From: [Pseudomonas] carboxydohydrogena
GTDB lineage: Bacteria; Pseudomonadota; Alphaproteobacteria; Rhizobiales; Xanthobacteraceae
Direction: 5' to 3'
NCBI RefSeq assembly: GCF_029030725.1
Contig: NZ_CP113162.1
Location: forward strand, 2,664,501 to 2,728,500
DNA length: 64,000 nucleotides
In this document: piece after piece, positions 45,974 to 55,031 of the stretch
How the letters are laid out: the number at the start of each line of letters is the position of its first letter
Numbering within the stretch: the stretch's first letter is position 1
Notes under the pieces: model-generated
The model's input: the letters and a program-made list of their open reading frames with translations, nothing else
Databases searched by the model: none
What the model was told of the DNA's origin: nothing
Position numbers and translations under genes: made by a program

Positions 45974-46952
45974 GCCTCTCCCCCGTCATCTCGGAGCTGA
46001 TTGTATCGACCTCGTAAAACTCATGGACTACTCCGCCCCCGCCAAACTCCGCTTTAAATTGAAAGAGGCCTTCGTTTAGGACTTGCCCTGCGCGTTCAGT
46101 AGAAATGCCGAAATTGAAGTAGCTATGCTGCCGTTCCATTGCTTCCTCGATAGCCCGATCGAAAAGCAGATCCAGTGCGTTCAATTGCTGGCCCAAAGCG
46201 CTTGAGGCGATATATTGGGAATGGGTGGCATTCCGGGTGATGAAGAGAACGAGTCCTGCAACCACTCGGCCCTCGTAATGAGCGGTAAGGAAACGCACGG
46301 ACTCGGGAAACAAGTCATGAAGCAGGGATATCTCGCTCAGCGTATGAACGGGAGTCGCCCCGTGTTTTTGCTCTAGATTTTCCTCAAGAACCGGCCAAAG
46401 CTCTTTCGCGCAAGATGGCGCGTCATGTATTTCAATTCCGAAAGACTGCGCCTTTTTCAGACTCCGCTTACGGCGGCTGGCCATCGGTTGCCGGTTGGCC
46501 AAATTCAACGCAACAGATAAGTCGCAGCGAAACAACCGGGCCTTGAGGCGAAACAGCGCATAGAGATCATCTTCAGCTGGGCTGCGATGATATATTCGGG
46601 GAACCACTTTGTAATGAAGCTTGTCAAAGCCGCGCCGGCTGAAAAGCAAAAGCGATTGCTGTAGCGCACGGATCATCCACTCTCCGCGAAGAGAACCATC
46701 GTGGACAATCCCCCCATAGGTGATTCCGGGATGGCTAACTACCGTGCCAGAGATCGTTTTCTCTTGTGCAGCGGGAAACACACCCAACAGTTTTGAACCA
46801 TTTCTGATGCAGATCGACGCATCAACGAATCGTGCTCCATGGTAGTTCAAAAAACGCCGGGTATGCAAAAACGTTCCGGACGTCGATCGCAGGGCTAGCT
46901 CGTCCCATTCCTCCTCGTTCCGGGGATCGAAAAAATCGACACTTAAATCCAT
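45966..46952 (-). CDS. FemAB/GNAT-like acyl- or aminoacyltransferase
   Basis: 328 residues with the double-GNAT layout of FemAB-type proteins. The first half has SGTFLHTRRFLNYHG, LLGVFPAA and SHPGITYGGIVHD. The second half has RKRSLKKAQSFGIEIHD, SVRFLTAHYEGRVVAGLVLFITRNATHSQYIAS and FNFGISTE. Such proteins add amino acids or acyl groups, for example to peptidoglycan, amino-sugars or exosortase-linked glycans. It may acylate the amino-sugar made by the FdtA/FdtB-like pair; that is inference. Overlaps both neighbours. Confidence 0.75.
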   Translation of the reverse strand: MDLSVDFFDPRNEEEWDELALRSTSGTFLHTRRFLNYHGARFVDASICIRNGSKLLGVFPAAQEKTISGTVVSHPGITYGGIVHDGSLRGEWMIRALQQSLLLFSRRGFDKLHYKVVPRIYHRSPAEDDLYALFRLKARLFRCDLSVALNLANRQPMASRRKRSLKKAQSFGIEIHDAPSCAKELWPVLEENLEQKHGATPVHTLSEISLLHDLFPESVRFLTAHYEGRVVAGLVLFITRNATHSQYIASSALGQQLNALDLLFDRAIEEAMERQHSYFNFGISTERAGQVLNEGLFQFKAEFGGGGVVHEFYEVDTISSEMTGERHD

Positions 46953-47872
46953 TAGGCTTCCTCGATCGCGATAGAAAGCCCACGCTCTCCGTAGTTGTCC
47001 CCGTTATAGAACATGTACCGCTGTCCACCGACAGAAACGATGGCCGGATAACATTGGGTGTCAGTATCCTTCTCCGACGCCGAACGGATAAATTGCAGTT
47101 CGCCGTCCCTGCGATTCCAAACTATTCCGTCATCAGAGGTCGCGTATCCGAAGATATATCCGCGAGATAAGCTCCGAATTGAATAGAACATCTCGAAGTC
47201 GCCAGACTGGGTTCTCATGACAGACGGCCGGCTGAACCCATGTTCCCTGGCTGGATCTATTGTCAGGCTCGGCGTCCCTGCCTCAGCCCATTCGATGCCA
47301 TCCACGGACTCGGAATAATGCATATTATAAACGGGCGCTCGCTTTCCATCCAGATCGCACCAATCGCTGCCCGCAATATACCAACTTTTGAATATCCCGT
47401 TCTCAACGAGAACATGATTGCCGCAACGGAAATACAGCTCCTTGTCGCTTCGATCCATTATTGGAGATCTGGAGATTTTCGAGAAGGTCTTTCCGCCATC
47501 GTCGCTCCTCGCAAGCCCGGTAAGTATCCGGTACGGGATGCCGCGACAAAGCTCAAAGCCATTATAATATAGGAGCAGCGATTGATCCGACAGACGAACA
47601 ACGGAGACAGGCACAACTCCGTTATCGTCAAACGTGCCGGGCTTTCCGATGTCGAGAACAGGATCAGGGCTGGAATAGAGGACCTTGAGAGGATTGGACG
47701 CGGAGACATCCACGAAACCTATCCGTCCGACATTGCTGGCATCTCGACAGTAAAAATAGACTCGAATTACATCCCGATTCAGGATCAAAGGCGTTGCGAG
47801 CGTCGCATGGGTTTTCTGCCAATGATATTTAGGGTCCGGCCCCCAAACTAACCCAAGACTCCTCCACTTCAT
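46952..47872 (-). CDS. Five-bladed beta-propeller glycosidase-like protein (GH43/GH32 fold)
   Basis: 306 residues, ATG at 47872 behind AAGGTGA. Repeated strands with propeller features: VYFYCRDASNVGRIGFVDV, DNGVVPVSVVRL, LLYYNGFEL, SDDGGKTFSK, HVLVENGIFKSWYIAGSDW, YNMHYSESVDGIEW, FSRPSVMRTQSGDFEMFYSIRS. This is the pattern of GH43/62/68-type proteins found in surface-polysaccharide loci. No signal peptide, so it acts in the cytoplasm, where a hydrolytic role would be unusual; catalytic acids are not identified with certainty. Ends in a one-base overlap with the FemAB-like gene. Confidence 0.72.
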   Translation of the reverse strand: MKWRSLGLVWGPDPKYHWQKTHATLATPLILNRDVIRVYFYCRDASNVGRIGFVDVSASNPLKVLYSSPDPVLDIGKPGTFDDNGVVPVSVVRLSDQSLLLYYNGFELCRGIPYRILTGLARSDDGGKTFSKISRSPIMDRSDKELYFRCGNHVLVENGIFKSWYIAGSDWCDLDGKRAPVYNMHYSESVDGIEWAEAGTPSLTIDPAREHGFSRPSVMRTQSGDFEMFYSIRSLSRGYIFGYATSDDGIVWNRRDGELQFIRSASEKDTDTQCYPAIVSVGGQRYMFYNGDNYGERGLSIAIEEA

Positions 47873-47889
47873 CGCGTCACCTTGAATGC

Positions 47890-48564
47890 CTACTTGACCT
47901 TGAAGAATCTACGAGCACCAATTTTTGCGATCTCGTGCTCCGGGGCCCGGACTATAGAATCCTTTGGAACATTCCTGGTGATCGAAACGCCGGGACCGAT
48001 CCAGCAATCCTCCCCGACTTCAACATTATTTCCTATCGCACTGTTCACGCCCAGGAAGCAATTTTCCCCGATCGTGCAAAAGCCTGAAACGACCACATGC
48101 GACGAAATAAAAGCATTGTTCAAAACCTTTGAATGATGACCTATATGATTTCCGCTCCACAGCACAACATTGTCGCCAATCGCAGAGAATGGCTGGACCG
48201 TATTATCCTCGAATATAAAAACGTGCTCGCCCAACTGGACATTCCGCCAAACAAAAGACCGCGAGCTTACGTAACTCGCAAGCCGATATCCCGAGGCCTT
48301 GGCAGATAAGGCCAATCTGGTTCGCAGCCGGTTCAACTGAGAATAAACGATCGCGACATAAACATCGTATTCCGATGGAGGATGAGTGCTGCTTAAGGTT
48401 TCGAACGGCACAACTGGAACGCCATTAAGCGAATCCCGCTTCAAATATTCCGATTCAACCGCGAACGCGACGGGGGAGTAAGTGCTGTCCACCTCGAAGT
48501 ACTCGAGCGCGATTTCGGCAAATGCGCTGTCTCCGACGATCACAAGCTTGCGTGTTTTCTTCAT
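47890..48564 (-). CDS. NeuD/PglD-like sugar O- or N-acyltransferase
   Basis: 224 residues. The N-terminal Rossmann-like part, starting KLVIVGDSAFAEIALEYF (about 1-85), is followed by a left-handed beta-helix of hexapeptide repeats (NVQLGEHVFIFEDNTV, IGDNVVLWSGNHIGHHSKV, IGENCFLGVNSAIGNNVEVGEDCWIGPGVSI). The catalytic His is in GNHIGHHSKV. It probably acetylates the amino-sugar formed by the aminotransferase, whose stop codon directly abuts this ATG. Confidence 0.85.
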   Translation of the reverse strand: MKKTRKLVIVGDSAFAEIALEYFEVDSTYSPVAFAVESEYLKRDSLNGVPVVPFETLSSTHPPSEYDVYVAIVYSQLNRLRTRLALSAKASGYRLASYVSSRSFVWRNVQLGEHVFIFEDNTVQPFSAIGDNVVLWSGNHIGHHSKVLNNAFISSHVVVSGFCTIGENCFLGVNSAIGNNVEVGEDCWIGPGVSITRNVPKDSIVRAPEHEIAKIGARRFFKVK

Positions 48565-49692
48565 CTACTTTTCCAAAACAGGCGAGTGCAGAGATTTCGT
48601 CACTGATTTGAGAACGCTACAGACAGTCTCGACCGCATCATTGGTCATGTGGGGACCGATTGGCAAACTAAGGACTTCGTCTGCAAGCATCGAGGCAATC
48701 GGGAAACTGCCAGCCTCCCATTCTCCGCGATAAGCGTCTTGCCTGTGAGGCGGCACCGGATAGTGTATGAGAGTTTCGATACCGTGCTCCAACAAAGCCG
48801 AACGAAGCTCGTCTCTCTTGTGATGACGAACAGCGAAGATATGCCACGCCGGTGCGCAGCATTCGAGTACGCGCGGTAAAACGAACTGGTTTTCGCCCTG
48901 TAGCAAGCGAAGATAGGTGCTGGCGTGAGCCGCACGCCTGGCATTCCACTCGTTCAGCTTATGTAATTTTGCCCGCAAGATCGCCGCCTGCATTGGGTCC
49001 AGACGACTGTTAAAGCCACACACTTCATTCAAATACCGGACTTTGGAGCCGTAGTTTCGAAGAATGCGGATTTTCTCAGCGAGCGTTGGATCATCGGTTG
49101 TAACTGCGCCCGCATCACCCATCGCTCCGAGATTCTTGCTTGGATAGAAACTCCAGGCAACAACATGCCCGTGAGCCCCGATACGTCTCTCCCGATAAGT
49201 TGCTCCGTGCGCTTGAGCGGCATCTTCCACGACATAGAGGCCGTGTCTCTTTGCAATGCCGAGAATGGGGTCGAGGTCGGCCGGCTGGCCGTAAAGATGC
49301 AAGGCGACGATAGCCTTTGTTCTTGAGGTGATCGCAGCCTCGATGAGGTCCACGTCGATATTATAAGTGGCGGCGTTCGGCTCAACAGGTACAGGCCGAG
49401 CTCCCGCGCGAGTAATGCTGAGCCAGGTCGCGATGTAAGCGTTCGAAGGCACGATCACCTCGTCGCCGGGGCCGATACCTAATGCTCGCATGGAAAGATG
49501 CAGGGCATCGAGCCCGCTCGCCACGCCAACAGCATGGGAAGCCCCGCAATAGTCTGCAAACTCGGCCTCAAACGCCTCGACTTCTGATCCAAGTACGTAT
49601 GACCCGGACTGCGCCACTCTTTCGAAGGCCGCATTAATTTGCGGTTGAAGCTCGACGTAAGCAGCGTGAATGTTGAGAAACGGAATCCTCAC
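48565..49692 (-). CDS. DegT/DnrJ/EryC1/StrS sugar aminotransferase, FdtB/QdtB-like
   Basis: A PLP enzyme that aminates a nucleotide keto-sugar; with the FdtA-like enzyme it would make dTDP-Fuc3N or dTDP-Qui3N. GTG start at 49692, 375 residues, beginning IPFLNIHAAYVELQPQI. Cofactor Asp157 is in VVEDAAQAHGA and Lys186 in SFYPSKNLGAMGDAGAV. GASGLDALHLSMRALGIGPGDEVIVPSNAYIAT-like blocks match FdtB closely. The GTG overlaps the stop of a possible 43-residue ORF (GTGA). Confidence 0.9.
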   Translation of the reverse strand: MRIPFLNIHAAYVELQPQINAAFERVAQSGSYVLGSEVEAFEAEFADYCGASHAVGVASGLDALHLSMRALGIGPGDEVIVPSNAYIATWLSITRAGARPVPVEPNAATYNIDVDLIEAAITSRTKAIVALHLYGQPADLDPILGIAKRHGLYVVEDAAQAHGATYRERRIGAHGHVVAWSFYPSKNLGAMGDAGAVTTDDPTLAEKIRILRNYGSKVRYLNEVCGFNSRLDPMQAAILRAKLHKLNEWNARRAAHASTYLRLLQGENQFVLPRVLECCAPAWHIFAVRHHKRDELRSALLEHGIETLIHYPVPPHRQDAYRGEWEAGSFPIASMLADEVLSLPIGPHMTNDAVETVCSVLKSVTKSLHSPVLEK

Positions 49693-49820
49693 AGCTCTGT
49701 CGCCTTGGCGAAGGAGCGGTTCCTGACGATCAAAGTCGAGGCGACTGATATCCGCGACTGGCGTTCGCTAGCGAGATCGACCTTTCGAACGACAGTCGCC
49801 GTTTCGTAAAGAAAGTCCAT
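49689..49820 (-). CDS. Possible 43-residue ORF coupled to the aminotransferase gene
   Basis: ATG at 49820 with GGGG six bases upstream; the TGA overlaps the GTG of the aminotransferase by four bases (GTGA). The product is polar with many Arg and Ser (MDFLYETATVVRKVDLASER at its start) and matches nothing I know. It may be a leader peptide, a small protein, or the 5' remnant of a lost gene. The coupling is the main argument that it is read. Confidence 0.35.
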   Translation of the reverse strand: MDFLYETATVVRKVDLASERQSRISVASTLIVRNRSFAKATEL

Positions 49821-49972
49821 GGTACCCCGATAAGATAAAACTCGAAGCTGCGCAACTCCGATCGTCTCCAGCTAGCAACAAACGACTCAGCAGACTATGG
49901 AACAGTGTGCAGGCCGCGGGGATCGACATTGGATTCAATCTAAAGACCCCACGCGCTCACACCTGCAATATT

Positions 49973-50728
49973 TCAAGGCCGCACTATGACGATGTCTTCT
50001 CGCCTATTGGCCATCGGCAAATCATCCGGCTGCGGAACTACGTATGCGTCAAAACCTTGAGAGCGGGATCGCTGAACGATCGACATGATGACCGCGTCAT
50101 CGATCTGGTCGAAATTGATTTCGTTAAACGTCACCTGCGGAAGATCGTCGGTTTTCATAAAGGCCTGGTGGAAACGAATTCCCGTTTCGCTGGAGAAAAA
50201 ACGGTGCCGTTTCGAAATATTGGGAATGTCTCCGATCAGCATTTGCCCTCCCGGGGCAAGCAGCGACAGCGAGAGATCCAGGAATCCATAAAATCCAATT
50301 TCCACAAAAATATAATGCAGGACGCTGTAACAGATCAGTACGTCGATCTTCCCGGAAAATGCCTCAAACAAAGAAGGGCAGTCAGGATATCGGGCTGCGA
50401 TCTTTTTAATAAAATCAGCATCTGGCAGCAACGACAGCATCTCGGAACTATCGACGAGCAAAAGCTCATGATTGTGCTCGCCGCAGAGATCGATGATGAG
50501 CTTAGGCAGGCCGCTACAGCCAGGACCAATATCAAGCACCCTCTTCTGAGAGAGGCTGAGATTGCCCAGCTTGGATAGAATGTCAGCGAATATGCGATCT
50601 TCTTTTCCGGCCCGGTAGGAATCAGGAAAGCCAATTTTTTCATAGCGAGACAGCTTCGGATCGACAGCCATTCGCTTGAAATCATCGAACCCGACAAGTT
50701 CAGTTTTCGTCTGCTTTTTATTTGGCAT
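49973..50728 (-). CDS. Class I SAM-dependent methyltransferase
   Basis: ATG at 50728 behind AGAGAG gives 251 residues (the frame opens 60 bases earlier without sense). SAM motif RVLDIGPGCSGLPKLIIDLC (about 64-83), acidic strand end LLLVDSSEML, then IDVLICYSVLHYIF and LAPGGQMLIGDIP, a full Rossmann methyltransferase order. It begins MPNKKQTKTELVGFDDFKRM. The substrate is likely a sugar or small molecule of the surface glycan. Separated from the aminotransferase operon by about 150 bases with no gene. Confidence 0.8.
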   Translation of the reverse strand: MPNKKQTKTELVGFDDFKRMAVDPKLSRYEKIGFPDSYRAGKEDRIFADILSKLGNLSLSQKRVLDIGPGCSGLPKLIIDLCGEHNHELLLVDSSEMLSLLPDADFIKKIAARYPDCPSLFEAFSGKIDVLICYSVLHYIFVEIGFYGFLDLSLSLLAPGGQMLIGDIPNISKRHRFFSSETGIRFHQAFMKTDDLPQVTFNEINFDQIDDAVIMSIVQRSRSQGFDAYVVPQPDDLPMANRREDIVIVRP

Positions 50729-50847
50729 GAACGACTCTCTTGCCCACCTTCGCGTCTGGGCGCGGCCTTCCTGGAGACACCGCCCCATTGCATTTTATGC
50801 AAATTCAAAAGACAGGCGCGACACTATCGCATCACACGAACGCGCCC

Positions 50848-52011
50848 CTACTCGTCGGGCGATCCGCCCCGTATCTTGTACACCTCTTCCACGTGGCCAC
50901 GGATCATCCAGTGTGGCGATCTGCGAATGCGCCGAAACCCTCCTGCATCCTCGATCAGGTCCTGAACAACATTCTGATTGTTCACCCTCGTTTCGTGATT
51001 GATGCTAAAAAAGAAGTCGCGGCCTTTTGTGTTTATCAATTCAATGTAGTGCCGGGCAATATCGGCATCGATTTCAGGCATCGAGTCTATATTAATGAAT
51101 ATCGAGACTGATTTGTCGGCAAGGTCGTCAAGCTCCCAATAGGGAATAATTCTTACCGTGCCGGAGCCAGCCTCGCCCGCCAGATGTACGAAGCCTGGCC
51201 CAAGGCTTTTCATCAAATAATAGCCTTGAATGATACTCACGATCGGCAAGTCCGCCACCGTGACGAAGGAGGCGCCGGCCTTGGCCATATAAAACGCAAG
51301 CGTGCCGAGCCCCCCGCCGATTTCACAGACCGTTTTTTGATCGGTATCGAGTAAAAGCGAGCTCACTCGCCCGGCTGCATAAATTGCCAGAATTTCGGAT
51401 ATCGACATAATCCCCGCAGACGTACGCAAACCGAAGGCGCCGCCGCCCGCCTTCGGGGCAGAAATATCGAAAGATGCTCGCTGCCTGATACCCTCAAAGA
51501 GTCGTTCCAAATCGAGTTCGAAATATCCCGAGGGGCCCTGAAAGGGGCATTGGGGATTAGCCACGCCCAGAGATTCGGCAAGACTCAATACCCGATCGAC
51601 TGTGAGATACGATTCAAACATAGTGGCACGTCGATCGTGCGCGATCGATGTATAACTATGGTACGATGCAAAGCCGGTAACCAGTTTGGTTGTGCATATT
51701 CTGGAAAGCGTTTCAGAAACTTCAGCCGCATTCCGGGCACTCAATGCAGCATCAAATTCCTTAAAGATATTTATGTAGTGCGCCCACATCCCCTGAATAT
51801 TGGGAATCCCTCTGCGTCGACTCTCCTGCTTCATGTAGGAATAGTAGCCGATCAATCGATCGACGATCTCCGCCTGGTCCTCACCGGGATCATCAACCCT
51901 GAACTCAAACGTATTCGGCAACCTGTACGCCGTGAGATTATGTGACAGTCGATGAAGCAAATGCGGATCTCCCGGACGGCAGTAAATAGGGCTATCAATC
52001 TCTCTAAACAC
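50848..52011 (-). CDS. Putative sugar O-methyltransferase
   Basis: GTG start at 52011; an in-frame stop lies six codons up, so the N-terminus is fixed. 387 residues: a helical N-terminal half (IGYYSYMKQESRRRGIPNIQGMWAHYINIFKEF) and a SAM domain with TVCEIGGGLGTLAFYMAKAGASFVTVADLP, then FFFSINHETRVNNQNVV. This matches the family annotated as putative sugar O-methyltransferase in surface-polysaccharide clusters. Which position it methylates is unknown. First gene of the island in transcription order. Confidence 0.75.
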   Translation of the reverse strand: MFREIDSPIYCRPGDPHLLHRLSHNLTAYRLPNTFEFRVDDPGEDQAEIVDRLIGYYSYMKQESRRRGIPNIQGMWAHYINIFKEFDAALSARNAAEVSETLSRICTTKLVTGFASYHSYTSIAHDRRATMFESYLTVDRVLSLAESLGVANPQCPFQGPSGYFELDLERLFEGIRQRASFDISAPKAGGGAFGLRTSAGIMSISEILAIYAAGRVSSLLLDTDQKTVCEIGGGLGTLAFYMAKAGASFVTVADLPIVSIIQGYYLMKSLGPGFVHLAGEAGSGTVRIIPYWELDDLADKSVSIFINIDSMPEIDADIARHYIELINTKGRDFFFSINHETRVNNQNVVQDLIEDAGGFRRIRRSPHWMIRGHVEEVYKIRGGSPDE

Positions 52012-52536
52012 CCCTCGGCGGGGCTTTCAACCCGGAATTGCTGCATTTCGACTGCGCGGCAACAAGAGGCTTACTGGAATTTTCCGGTGAGGCGGCTTGA
52101 TGCCGGATAATGCCTGAGTCTTTGTTGCATCGGGGCGGAATTCTCGGGCATCATGCGCCAAGCCGGACGTACACCCCGTGATTCGACATTTCAAATGTCA
52201 CCATCTCTCCGGCAGCCGGGCAAATCGGGGCTGATGACTTAAACGGCTATTTGAGAAGCCAATTGCCGGCCCGGATTTCAGCACCTATGGGCAGTTCCGG
52301 GATCGGCCCCGCACAGAGATGGAATCCGTGGGCCGCCTGAAGCCACATCGAGCCCGACTTCAAACCAACGCGGCGCGGCATGATTTCATACTTCACACCC
52401 AGCGTTTGGAGTGACCGGCTGGCATGCACTGGCGAAAGCCGCGCAGAAGCGCGGCTTATTCTATCCCCCGCGCCCATCAAATCGCCGCCCCGCCATTTGG
52501 TGCACAGGCGAGCAAATCAAGGCGCGCTGGAGTCCT
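52012..52536. other. Gene-free stretch at the island/cbb boundary
   Basis: 525 bases. GACATTT and AAATGTC (52185-52199, one base apart) form a perfect inverted repeat that could be an operator. AAGCCGCGC/GCGCGGCTT (52436-52457) forms a nine-pair hairpin downstream of the cbb operon, with only a short T-run on the minus strand. A 77-codon frame on the minus strand (52247-52480) has no good start site or recognisable sequence and is left out. No tRNA, integrase or direct repeat is seen. Confidence 0.55.
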
Positions 52537-53238
52537 TCACGCCTGCTGGTCGCGCAGGAAATCACAAGCCGCATCGAAATCCTGATAGCTCTCGATAGCC
52601 ACATCCGCGCTGAGTTCGGACATCGGCGGGTTGCTGTAGCCGAAGGTGACGCCGATAAACGGGATGCCGGCATATTGGGCGCAGCGCATATCGATCGCAC
52701 TATCGCCCACCATGATTGCTTCCTCACGGGACGCGCCAAGGCTGGCAACCGTTTCCAGCAATGAGACCGGAGATGGCTTGGCTGGCCGGTTCGGCCGCGC
52801 TCCGACGACCACATCCAACTGGCTGCTGAGCCCCAACGCATCGACGATTTTCTGCGCCAGACCTTCTTCCTTGTTGGTGCATATTCCAACCGCGATCCCG
52901 CGCTTGCGCAGATTGGAAATCAGCTCCGGAACTCCGGAATAAGGACGCGTGAGATCGGTCGCGCGCGATTCATATAGCTTCTTGAACTGTGCGACACGGA
53001 CCGGCAGTTCGTCAGCCCCCAGCACCACGTCTCTTGCCATAAAAGCCCGCTGAACCAGCGCCGTGATGCCATCACCGATGAAACGGATGACATCCTCCAG
53101 GGAAAAAGGAGCGTGCCCTTCGGACGCAAGAAGCTCGTTGATCGCACTGGCGATATCTCCTGCGCTATCGACGAGTGTGCCATCAAGATCGAACACAACC
53201 GCGGACGGCCAGTTTGACGTCCGTTTGGCTCTAGGCAT
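52537..53238 (-). CDS. cbbZ: Phosphoglycolate phosphatase (Gph/CbbZ)
   Basis: It removes 2-phosphoglycolate, the product of RuBisCO oxygenation. HAD-family marks: [17 protein letters not shown] (residues 13-29), ICTNK (motif II), KPSPVSLLE (Lys) and [12 protein letters not shown]. The ATG at 53238 behind GGAGG overlaps the cbbE stop by eight bases. 233 residues. It is the last gene of the cbb operon; a stem lies about 80 bases beyond. Confidence 0.93.
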   Translation of the reverse strand: MPRAKRTSNWPSAVVFDLDGTLVDSAGDIASAINELLASEGHAPFSLEDVIRFIGDGITALVQRAFMARDVVLGADELPVRVAQFKKLYESRATDLTRPYSGVPELISNLRKRGIAVGICTNKEEGLAQKIVDALGLSSQLDVVVGARPNRPAKPSPVSLLETVASLGASREEAIMVGDSAIDMRCAQYAGIPFIGVTFGYSNPPMSELSADVAIESYQDFDAACDFLRDQQA

Positions 53239-53920
53239 GGGTTCCTCCGATTGCGCCGGTTGCCGCCGCCCTGATGGCGGATATATTTGCGCGATAAGAT
53301 TCAATCGTTCTGCCGCCGAATACCGCCGATCCCGCGACCAGAACATCCGCTCCGGCGGATGCGGCAAGAGCGGCCGTCTCGGGATTGACTCCGCCATCCA
53401 CTTCCAGCCGGATCGGCCTGTCGCCGATCATGGCGCGTATCCGCCGAATCTTCTCAAGCTGCGAACGGATAAACGACTGGCCGCCGAATCCCGGATTCAC
53501 GGTCATGACCAGAATGAGATCGACACGATCGAGGACCTGCTCGATGATATTTTCCGGGGTCGCCGGACAGATGGTCACGCCGGCGCGCTTGCCAAGCGAG
53601 CGGATCAACTGCAACGACCTGTCCAGATGCGGCCCCGCCTCCGCGTGGATCGTGATGATGTCGGCCCCCGCCTTGGCGAAAGCCTCGAGATAGGCGTCCA
53701 CCGGCGCGATCATCAAATGAACGTCGAAAATCTTCTTCGACCGCGAGCGGACGGCCTTGATGACATCGGGGCCGAAGCTGATGTTCGGCACGAAATGCCC
53801 GTCCATCACGTCGCAATGGATCCAGTCCGCGCCCGCGGCGTCGATCGCCTCGATCTCTTCGCCGAGGCGCGCAAAATCCGCCGACAGAATGGAGGGTGCG
53901 ATCAGAACCGGATTCGACAT
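53231..53920 (-). CDS. cbbE: Ribulose-phosphate 3-epimerase CbbE
   Basis: Interconverts xylulose 5-phosphate and ribulose 5-phosphate in RuBP regeneration. TIM-barrel signatures: [39 protein letters not shown] (metal His and Asp), [14 protein letters not shown] and [12 protein letters not shown]. 229 residues. 30 bases after cbbX and overlapping cbbZ. Confidence 0.96.
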   Translation of the reverse strand: MSNPVLIAPSILSADFARLGEEIEAIDAAGADWIHCDVMDGHFVPNISFGPDVIKAVRSRSKKIFDVHLMIAPVDAYLEAFAKAGADIITIHAEAGPHLDRSLQLIRSLGKRAGVTICPATPENIIEQVLDRVDLILVMTVNPGFGGQSFIRSQLEKIRRIRAMIGDRPIRLEVDGGVNPETAALAASAGADVLVAGSAVFGGRTIESYRANISAIRAAATGAIGGTHA

Positions 53921-53950
53921 GACTATGGATTCTCCCTTTCCCGGCCGCGG

Positions 53951-54895
53951 CTATTCCGCGGCATTGGAAAAAACCCGGCTCGCGGTCACGTCTCCGGCGT
54001 CGATCGTCATCACATCCTCGCTGGTCAGGACGCGGTCGAGATCGGCCACCAGCCGGTTGGCCTGACGCAACCGGACCCGGTCCAGCGCATTCCGGATCGA
54101 GCGCGCGTTGGAGAACAATGGCTGCGTCTTGCGCGCCGCAATGTAGCGCACGAACGCATCGCGCGCCGGGGGCGAGAAGCGATAGCTCTGCTCCGCCAGC
54201 ATCAACTCCGCGATCGCGAGCAATTCCGGATCGGTATAATCCGGGAAATCAATATGATGGGCGATACGAGATCGGAAGCCGGGATTGCTCTCGAAAAATT
54301 TTTCCATCCGGTCGCCATAGCCCGCAAGGATCACGACCAGATCCTCCCGCTGCGATTCCATGATCTGCAACAGGATTTCGATGGCCTCCTGGCCATAGTC
54401 GCGTTCGTTCTCGGGGCGATAGAGATAATAAGCCTCGTCGATGAACAGCACGCCGCCCATCGCTTTCTTCAGGATTTCCTTGGTCTTCGGCGCGGTATGG
54501 CCGATGTACTGCCCGACGAGATCGTCGCGCGTGACGTTGATGACGTGGCCGCGCCGCACGAAGCCGAGCCGGTGCAGAATGCCCGCCATCCGCAGCGCCA
54601 CCGTCGTCTTGCCCGTTCCCGGATTACCGGTGAAGGACATGTGCAGGGTCGGGAAAGTCGTCGCCAGCGCCATCTTGCGACGGATACGCTCCACCAGAAG
54701 CAGCGATGCGATTTCGCGAATCCGGGTTTTCACCGGCACAAGCCCGATCAGTTCGCGATCGAGCTGAGACAGGATGGATTCGATATCGACCGCTTCAAAT
54801 TCCTGACGCAGATCGACCGACGAAACCGGCGGCTCCTGCACGGCATGATCGGTGCTCGATGCTGATGGGGCGCTGGAGTTCACGTGGTTCACCAT
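53951..54895 (-). CDS. cbbX: RuBisCO activase CbbX (AAA+)
   Basis: Red-type RuBisCO activase: it pulls the CbbL C-terminus to free inhibited active sites. Walker A is [17 protein letters not shown] (88-104 approximately), pore-loop region [12 protein letters not shown], Walker [14 protein letters not shown], and sensor/Arg-finger region [17 protein letters not shown]. 314 residues. It follows cbbS by 136 bases, a gap containing a strong terminator stem. Confidence 0.96.
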   Translation of the reverse strand: MVNHVNSSAPSASSTDHAVQEPPVSSVDLRQEFEAVDIESILSQLDRELIGLVPVKTRIREIASLLLVERIRRKMALATTFPTLHMSFTGNPGTGKTTVALRMAGILHRLGFVRRGHVINVTRDDLVGQYIGHTAPKTKEILKKAMGGVLFIDEAYYLYRPENERDYGQEAIEILLQIMESQREDLVVILAGYGDRMEKFFESNPGFRSRIAHHIDFPDYTDPELLAIAELMLAEQSYRFSPPARDAFVRYIAARKTQPLFSNARSIRNALDRVRLRQANRLVADLDRVLTSEDVMTIDAGDVTASRVFSNAAE

Positions 54896-54943
54896 CCATT
54901 ACGGTGCCGCCGCACGGCTCGCACCTGTCATTGTCATTCGTTC

Positions 54944-54982
54944 AAAAAAATGCTCCGTCGCCCTCCTCGCGACGACGGAGCA
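54944..54982 (-). terminator. Intrinsic terminator/attenuator between cbbS and cbbX
   Basis: TGCTCCGTCG (54951-54960) pairs perfectly with CGACGGAGCA (54973-54982). On the minus strand the stem is followed at once by seven T (AAAAAAA at 54944-54950 on the plus strand). It lies inside the operon, 50 bases after the cbbS stop. It should lower cbbX-E-Z relative to cbbLS or stabilise the cbbLS transcript end. Confidence 0.85.
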
Positions 54983-55031
54983 AGTCATCCGACACTACCC
55001 TGATGTCATCCGGTATGTCGGAAACGTGTCA

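Noticed and set aside
52247-52480. 77-codon minus-strand frame in the gap before cbbZ
   Set aside because: Poor start site, no recognisable motif, codon use unlike neighbours; kept only as a note in the gap entry.
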